Origin: Tubiluchus corallicola
Lineage: Eukaryota > Priapulida > Priapulimorpha > Priapulimorphida > Tubiluchidae
Assembly: GCA_030141605.1 (NCBI GenBank)
Contig: JAQGDQ010000003.1
Span: 1,075,501-1,139,500, forward strand
Length of the DNA: 64,000 bases
Direction of reading: 5' to 3'
Shown here: piece by piece, positions 50,039 to 59,000 of the stretch
Numbering within the stretch: the stretch's first letter is position 1
Layout of the letters: every line of letters starts with the position of its first letter
The notes under the pieces: generated by a model
The model's input: only the letters and a program-made list of their open reading frames with translations
What the model was told of the DNA's origin: nothing
Database searches by the model: none
Position numbers and translations under genes: made by a program

Positions 50039-53000
50039 GGTGGTGGTGGTGGTTGTGGTGGTGATGGCGTTGCTGGCGGCAGTAGCAGGAGCAGCTGTAA
50101 TATTTATTTGAATTGTTTTCATAAATACAAAAGCATAACAATTAGGTATAAAGAAAGTAACAAAACCCATCCATGACCCATTTGGGCTCATAAGACACTA
50201 TAAAGATTTACAGTCAAAAGGACCAGAAAGAACAAGTTTGGCTGCTGTGCCAAATTAAAGTTATCCATGTAATGTAATTGGGTAAAGGCAATGTTGTCCA
50301 TGTTATTGATTATATCAGGATCTATAAATTCCGACCTGAACTGTTTGTTTCTTTTTGTTGGCGTCTTTATCAGACCCTATACTACGTGTGCGATGTACAT
50401 ATGTTTAACATTACAGTTTAATATGAATAATAATAATAACACTACCATAATAAAACCACTGCCTTGTTTCCTGTAGAACATGCAACATAGCTAATATATA
50501 TATATTACACAAGTGGCTGCAGCCGTTTTTGGTAAATATCTTGGTATCGTAAATAGACCAATCAATATAGGTTAATTTTTTTACCATTCTGTTGAACTAT
50601 TTGTGTGGAACACGGCAACCATTTTGAATTTGCTTATACTAATGATTGGACTGGTTAGTATTTTTGCTTGGTTAGACTTTGTGGTCTAGTAGTTTTGTAG
50701 ATTTGACAAGGCCGAATTAATAAAAACTTTGCTTTCTGCTCTTTTGTAATAAATCTTTTGCATGAAAGGCATAAATTTGTTTTATGTGGTGGGCATTTTG
50801 AAAATGGCGGCCATTTTAGAAAGTAAAGTGATTGCTTGGGCCCAACTTCCCTAGAATAGATATCTTCTTAATATCAATTTCATAGGAATTTCTTTTGGTT
50901 TACATTTTTGTGCATAAACGTGGCTGCTTTTAAAACTTTAACTATTTCATATTGTATAGAATTTAAACTTGTGAAGCTTTTCGAAATTATAGTGCAGCAC
51001 AAATTTTTTTACATTTATTAAACCCTATCCTCACATTATTTATCATGAACAAAGGCAAATTTTATAAATTTTTTAGATCGTCATGATGAGGGCTTGAGAG
51101 CAAGTCGAAGTATTGGCAATGAAATTCGTAATAAAGACGTGCAAAAGTGCAACACATGTTTTGCTGCTTTGTTTGGTTGGAAGGAGCATCATACTTATAT
51201 TATCATTTGAAAAATGAAAACCCAAATACAAAACTGTTAAAATAACTGAATTTTTGTTATATGTTTATAAGACATGTGTGGTACCCGTGCGTTACGTTTA
51301 TGTATTAAAATGTACCAATTAGGCGTCAATTGCCTATTTGCAGTTTGTGCTATTGAATTTGAAATTGAATTTATGAGCTCATATTCCTGGGTCTGTGGGC
51401 TAGGGTGAGCAACAAAAATTTCTACACTTTCTGCTGCACTCTTCGTGTGCGTAGTCTTGCAATTGGCAGATTTTCCTTCAGCTTTTCATCTGAAAACTCT
51501 TGAAACTCTCACTCCTCTTTTTACGTTATTGACAGTGCCATCATCTTTCGATAGTTCAGCTTCACAAAACCTTAGATCTCTCCTAGAAGCTGAGATTCGC
51601 AGATGCCATAACGAAACTAATGAGCGAATGGTCTGTCAATGGATGAATAGGTTACCGGTTGTTGTAAGAGTAAGTGGGAAAGTATGATGAATTGCACAGT
51701 ATAATAACCTTGTGCTTAATCGAAAAAACAGTTAAAGAAGCTTACCTCGGAAAAAGCTTGAACTTGAAAATTTTCCTTAATAATAAATGAGTACTATTTA
51801 GCGAGGTAATATCGTGTGTAAAACGTGGCAAGTTGTCACGTACTCTTGTTATCCAGTCGCTGTTTTTATTACTTACCGGTAATTAGCGTAGACTAGCTGA
51901 CGGTTTGCGGCTTCGTGCCTTTGTGGTTTTTGCTTCGTAAAATAGTACTTTGCCTGAAAGCTATCAAGCTCATTCCATGATGTTTCCTTGTTCCTCAAAA
52001 ACAATGACAATAAAACAGGTAAAATGCTGGAAAGGAAGGATTTTTGGCGCCTGCTTTCTCCCGATACCCATGTTTTAAAGATAGGCAACGTAAATAAAAC
52101 ACAACAATTAAAATGACAAAAATGTTTGAAGCTCAAAATTCAATCTGGTGCTGTGTTGTCGTTGCACGTGTATGAGGAACTGTGTGATTGTATAAAACTA
52201 TTTACCAAGTCATAAAGTTGTGTATCAACAAAATTAGGCCTACTATAGTTGCGCGATGTCAACAACTGCAGCAGCTATAGAAATACCAGCAGTAACAATA
52301 ACAACAACATCACCTTGATATTTTCATTTGCATCATATTACCAACACAAGTCAACAACAATAAATAGGCCTACAGCAACCAGCATCAATGGTATCAAGCA
52401 GTGCTACACAATCCAGTAACTGCCTCCGTGATTAGGAGTTAGCCATCGTCGTAATTAGAAACAACTGCCTTCATTCCCTTTAGCACCCAACAGCAGCAGC
52501 AAACAATAACGTCAATAGCCCCTCTCTCACAAAACACCAAAAATTATTCAACACTTCGTTTTAAAATTTAAAGTATTTTTCCGGCTCATACTCTCCAGTC
52601 AGATAATCGGCTCACAGATATAGTTTATTTGTAGATATAGTTTGTGTACTTTTAAATGTACGAAATAATTTTAAATAATAAAAAATAATATAGACTCACT
52701 ACAGGCGCATCTTGTAATGCATAATCAGTTAGTAATTTGAAATTTTTATCTTGGAAAATATATAATACCTTTTTTGTGTTAACAATTAAAATTGTGCACC
52801 ATGTTTCAAGGATAAGGAATTTTACCAAGTTAAGAACAGTGATTATCCCTGTTTATCACCGTTTCCCACTTAAACTTATGTATGACTACAATTAAGATAA
52901 AAATATATTGATGATGACGATGACGATTATGCCGACGACGACAAGGATGATGAAGATGTCGACGACGATGATGATAATGATGTTGATGATGAGGTCGTTA

Positions 53001-56000
53001 TTTATTATAATGATGGTGATGACGATAACAATATCAATGATGATGATGTCAATGACGATAATGATGGCAATGCTTCTGATGAGCATTGACAATGATGACG
53101 AGGATACAGCTGATGATAACTTTGGGATTTATTTTCAGTGCAATCCTGGTCGAGGAGTAGATGCAATGTATCGTTTCTTATATCAGGCACCAACAAAGAT
53201 TATGATAATTGGTCCATCGTGCAGTACTGTTTCTGAAGTAACAGGCAGAGCATCCCATTACTGGAACCTTGTACAGGTAATGTCCATATTCAACACTTGT
53301 CTCTGATTAACAAGTAGAGGGTTCCACTACTAGAATCTTGAAGCTGTAATGTTAATATAGACAGAGCACTTCTGTAGCTGAAAAAATGGTGGAATACCAT
53401 TACAGGAATTTTGTATAAGTAAATCATGCGTATGCATGAGACACATGTGTTTCTGAAACAATAAGTAGCGTCGCACTACCGGATTCTTGTACAAATAATG
53501 TTCATAGTCCACTTATGTTTTACTAGTGCCTTACGACTAGAATCTTGTACAGCTATTGTCCGCTGTCCAAGCAGAGTGTTAAACAGTGTAAAAAAGTTAT
53601 CGGCAATGTCGTCATCACCTACCTTGACATCAGTTATCACTATGATCATTGACATTTACGTTGTTGTCGTCGTTGCGATTGTCAAAACGTTGTCACTATA
53701 ATATCAGCACCACAATCGTTGTCACCACATGTATTGTGTTAGTAACTATAATTTATTAATTTTAGTGCTTCTTGTAAACAGCTAAATAAAATACTTTTTG
53801 GCAGTGTGTTGCATCGGGTTCTCCTAATTTGTCAGACAAAATTCGTTTTCCAAGACTTTTTCGATCCATATCATCAGCTCTTATGCAGAATCCTCCAACT
53901 GTGTTGCTCATGAAAAAAATGGGATGGCAAAGAGTTGCAACCTTCACAGGAGAATCGGGAATGGCTCTTGCGGTAAGATGTATGTGTAGTATCACTGATG
54001 GAACTAAGTGAAAATGGGCGTGGTGGTGAGTGAGGGTATGACTAAGTGATCATGGGGTCATTGGAAGTGGTCGAACGATCTTGTGTGCGGCATATCATAG
54101 ACTGAACTCTAGTGAAAATAGGAATGGAGATGCGTCTTGGACATAATTAAAAGAAAAGGCAGTGCTGGTGGTTTGGGCGTGTCTTGAAAGGAATAAAATG
54201 AAAACGGGAGTGATGGTGGGTGGGGCACGCAGTGGATGTGCTTCCACGAGAGATCTCAGAAATTGTGATTAATTAACTATGGGTTCGCAAAAGTAATTGA
54301 TTGTTCTTTTGTTGCATTGTGCAGATTATTGAGGATCTCGTCAAGGCGTTTTCCAGGAATAACATCACAGTCATCACTAGTGAAGTTTTTACTAATGATC
54401 CCGCGATTCAAATGAACAGTTTAAAAGTACGAATACGATATCTTATTGTGGTTAGTTTAAAAAATTAAATTGGATAGGATTGCTCTTTACTGGGTTGAAT
54501 CAGAGCATATTGAATTTTATTTAATTGGATTACATTCGATTAGAGTGGATTTGGTTACAAATCTTATGTTTAGTTTAGCTGAAATTTTGGATGAAATGAA
54601 GGATTGGCTTTACTTGAGTTGGTTATTTAATGTGCATTTGACTGAACGAGCTGGATTACTTTAGGTTAGGGTACGTAAAGTTGGGTTACATTTGCCAGAT
54701 TTTCAGACATTGAAACCAATATATTAGAACAAAGCAAACCAAAGTTGGGCTCGTTATTTAAACAGGGTTTAGGTTAAGTTAGGATAGTTGTATTGATTTG
54801 TTGTCGGTTTATTTTAAATTTGGCTAATTTATTGTTTTTTAAATAGCAGAGGTGAAGAGCCGGAAGTCTGAAACTCCTTAGATTCCCTAGCTCAAAGTAA
54901 TTTATTTTCACAGTGGCACGACTGAAGACATTTAGCCGAACTAGATATTATCGGTTGAGTTTTATACCTGACAGAAAAGAAAGTAATACTAGTGGATTAA
55001 GATATGCGCATAATTAATAATGATTACATATTATGGTATTTACAATGTGCATAACTACGAAGAATCTATTAGTCTGATTAGTATTACATCATGCTAGGCT
55101 TTAAAGCGTTTACAAATACGCTACTACGTATTTTAATAAAATTATTATAATACGTATTAAAATAGACTAGTAATGATAATGATTACGTGACTACAGAATA
55201 AAGATGCTATTTTACGATGCATTACATATTATGATAAGTAATTATACATTCATGCCTTTATATGTTGGGTTATTCTAGACAAGGAGCATCTGGGAGATAG
55301 TATAGTGTGTGCCAACAACATTATACCAACTCAGATCGTAAACATTAGCACTTGGGTTTTATTCTTAGAAAAGAATCACATAAGAATAGGCCACTGTAGA
55401 GCCTACCCACGATTAATTATGTGGAAGGGCAAATGACGTCGGCCGAAAGATATTCCATTCCTAGAGCATCCAGCTATCTATGTAAAGATCTGTTTACTAT
55501 CTGGGCAACCAGGTCCCAAGGTAAATAGAACTTGGTATCTGGAAGATACGCGATTCTGGGGTGTATTTCTCGACAAATGTGTTGGGAAGTGTTAGCCTAA
55601 GCTGGGGGTGGGCTTGTTTTTGTTAGGTTTTGTTGGTCTGGTTTGGTTGGTTTGGATCGAATTTGGTTTAGTTTAGGTTGGGTGTATTAGCTTGGTGGGC
55701 GCGGCTAGATTGGGTCACGACCTTGAGAAGCTTTCATTTAAAACTTTGATGATATACATATGTTTTGCTTCCCGACAAAATCAGGAATTGATTGTTTCTG
55801 GGGAATAGCTGTTGTGCTGATTACATTATTGAAAATCAGGAATCAACTGATGAACTTTGCAAATTTATGAAAAGAAGATTGAATTTTATTTGCAGAGTCA
55901 CGATGCAAGGATTATTGTTGGTTTTTTCAATCAGGACAAAGCACAGCAGTTGTTTTGCGAGGCGAGTATTGGGTGTTTATTAACATGTATTTTGTATTTT

Positions 56001-59000
56001 TAGCTTTAATTTTGTATTTTACAGATGTCATTTATTTTCTGATGTTTTTATGGAAATATAAATCTCTTAACTTCTATCATAGGTGTATTACAAATAATTC
56101 AAATCAAATAAAACTGTCTTAAGAAGAGTTCGTGGATAAGAAAATGAATAAATTTCCAAAGATATTTTAACTATCATACAATTAGAATGAGCAAAATGGT
56201 AGCTCCTTGTGCAATATACATTCTTAATTTCTGAGCTACAAAAACTGGCTTTAACAAACCCATGAAATATTTCTATTATCCTTAGTTGCACAATACGAGT
56301 GTATCGTTTGGATGGTGTTCAAGCATCACTAAAGCATGTAGTTACAAAAATAATTAGTATTAAACAAAAAATGTTGGTAATTTTACATACATTGCAGGGC
56401 CGGATTATGGTCTCTTGGGGCCCGCAGGCTACTGAAATTATTAGGGCCCCCTGGGACGGAATTAGCCCACTAATTCGCCCGCACCTCTCTTGAATATTTT
56501 TTACTCTTGATATCTTATCGATTACTCTTGTTATATTTTAGCGACATTTACATAGCTTGAAGTAAAGTTATTGCAAATTCTGTAAATAAACTAGATTAGT
56601 TTCAAACAAAATAGCAATGCAAAATATTAAAATGTTATAATCATTTAATCATTTTTCAAATATATATATTTGCATACATATATATATACATGTATTGAGC
56701 ACGGCCCCTCAAGCTTGGTGGCTTTTCTAGGGGGGGGGGGCAAGTTTGAGATTACCCTATAGGATAATCTGGCTCTGCATATAATTGTAAAAGATATAAT
56801 GCACTTTTAAGTGTTTGATGTATTTAGGCGTTTAAACTAGGTTTACACCTGCCGAGACACGTGTGGTTCGTTCCTGGATGGTGGCAACCTGACTGGGCCA
56901 GGGTTCACGACGGTACGCACGACTGTACCTTAGAAGAACTTGCAATAACAATTGATGGGACGCTGACAATTTCCAGGACGATGACTACACACCTGGAAGA
57001 CTTGATAGGCGTGTCCGGCTTCTCTATGCGAGAATTGAAAGCTGAATACAATCAGCGAAAAAGAGGCAGAGTCCTATTTGGAGACCCTCAAGTTGGTGCT
57101 CATTATGATGCCACATGGCTCATGGCTTTGGCTCTCAATGCTACAGTGGAAGATCTAAAACGCAAAGGTAGCAACCCAAACATTTGTAAAATGACATGAA
57201 AAATGCTATGCGCCCTATGAAAGACGATAGGCATGATTATGTTGACTATGGCGACAGAAACGATGCTGCTGCTGCTGATGATGATAATGATGGTGATGAA
57301 TGAGGCATGATGAATGATGAATGATATGGACGATAATAATGATAAAGATATTTTGTAGAGGATGGTGGTGATGTTGAAGAAGTTAACAATGATGATGATG
57401 ATGTAAATGGTGACACTGATCAGTGATAATGAAGATATCAAGATATCATGAACTTTTAAGCGTTTGATGTATTTAGGCGTTTACACTAGGTTTACACCTA
57501 TGGTTCGTTCCTGGCTGGTTCGCAATCAGACAGGGGCAAAATCCACGACGGTACACATGACTGTATCCTAGGAGAAATTGCTATAGCACATACAATGATG
57601 TTAACGATGTGAATTATAATGATATTGACAGTGACACTGATGTGTTCACGACGATGATGTTTGTGATATTGGTGATATTGGTGATGATAATATTGACAGT
57701 GACAGTGACGGCAACGGTGAGGGTGATGTTAACGATGATATGATTGTCAGTAAATTGATGACGATTATGGACGCGATGATAACAAGTGTTAATTGTGATA
57801 ATAGGGACAATAATGAAGACAACGTTAATGATTATGGCTACAATAACGATGAAATGTTAGACGTGTGGGTGGTAGAGATGAAATGATGTTAACGATGATA
57901 TGATTGTCAGTAAACTGATGACAATTATGGTTGCGATGATAACAAGTGCTAATTGTGATGATGGCGACAATAATGAAGACAACGATAATGATTATGGCTA
58001 CTATGACGATGATGTGTTAGACGTGTGGATGCTAGAGATGAAATTACCCGGTAACGGCATTTATGACAGTATCGATATGATGATGATAATGATAATAATG
58101 AGATGATGGTGATGAATGAGGCATGATGAATGATGAATGATATGGACGATAATAATGATAAAGATATTTTGTAGAGGATGGTGGTGATGTTAAAGAAGTT
58201 AACAATGATGATGATGATGATGATGATGATGATGTAAATGGTGACACTGATCAGTGACAATGAAGATATCAAGATATCATGAACTTTTAAGCGTTTGATG
58301 TATTTAGGCATTTAAGCTAGGTTTACACCTGCCGAGACACCTATGGTTCGTTCCTGGCTGGTTCGCAATTAGACAGGGGCAAAATCCACGACGGTACACA
58401 TGACTGTATCCTAACAGAAATAGCCATAGCATATACATTGATGTTAACGATGTGAATTATAATGATATTGACTGTGACACTGATGTGTTCACGACGATGA
58501 TGTTTGTGATATTGGTGATATTGGTGATGATAATATTGACAGTGACAGTGACGGCAACGGTGAGGGTGATGTTAACGATGATATGATTGTCAGTAAATTG
58601 ATGACGATTATGGACGCGATGATAACAAGTGTTAATTGTGATAATAGGGACAATAATGAAGACAACGTTAATGATTATGGCTACAATAACGATGATATGT
58701 TAGACGTGTGGGTGGTAGAGATGAAATGATGTTAACGATGTATGATTGTCAGTAAACTGATGACAATTATGGTTGCTATGATAGCAAGTGCTAATTGTGA
58801 TAATAGCGACAATAATGAAGACAACGGTAATGATTATGGCTACTATGATTGCGATGACGTAAATAAAATTGCACAGAAATCAGTTATGTTCTTCTGACAT
58901 ACGTAAAGCCCTAGTACGGAAAATAAAAATATTATTGCAGCGGATTATACAGTATTCTCCATATGTAAGGGAGTCTAAATTAGTTTCAGATTTTTAGGCT

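Larger units (their letters stand above)
47999..53138 (+). other. GABA-B-like receptor intron 1 (5.1 kb)
   Basis: Donor AAA|GTAAGT, acceptor TTTTCAG|TGC. It holds a TE-linked coding relic (49522-49968), microsatellites, a coding-like island (51405-51664), T1 copy 2 (51662-52880) and a GAT-rich tract running up to the acceptor. A possible end fragment of repeat R1 lies near 48678-48720 (GATTGAGTCTG...TTTTCCTTTAAA). Confidence 0.8.
57200..58860. repeat. Nested tandem duplication in GABA-B intron 6 with decayed exon copies
   Basis: Two long units (starting at about 57291 and 58107, offset 816-831 bases) are near-identical over most of their length. Each holds a decayed copy of the preceding acceptor and start of the exon at 56828 (57461-57600 and 58292-58430): TTTGATGTATTTAGGC, TAGGTTTACACCT, TGGTTCGTTCCTGG, CACGACGGTAC and CATGACTGTA. 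Within each unit a 160-base sub-unit beginning GATGTTAACGATG is itself duplicated (57725/57885 and 58568/58728). The remainder is GAT-rich. Confidence 0.9.

Noticed and set aside
54660-54680. TTAGGTTAGGG resembling telomere repeat
   Set aside because: A single imperfect pair of units in generally T/G-rich intron; no array.
57900-58311. Long frames in the GAT-rich block
   Set aside because: Repeat-driven open frames inside the tandem duplication; nothing conserved between copies at protein level.
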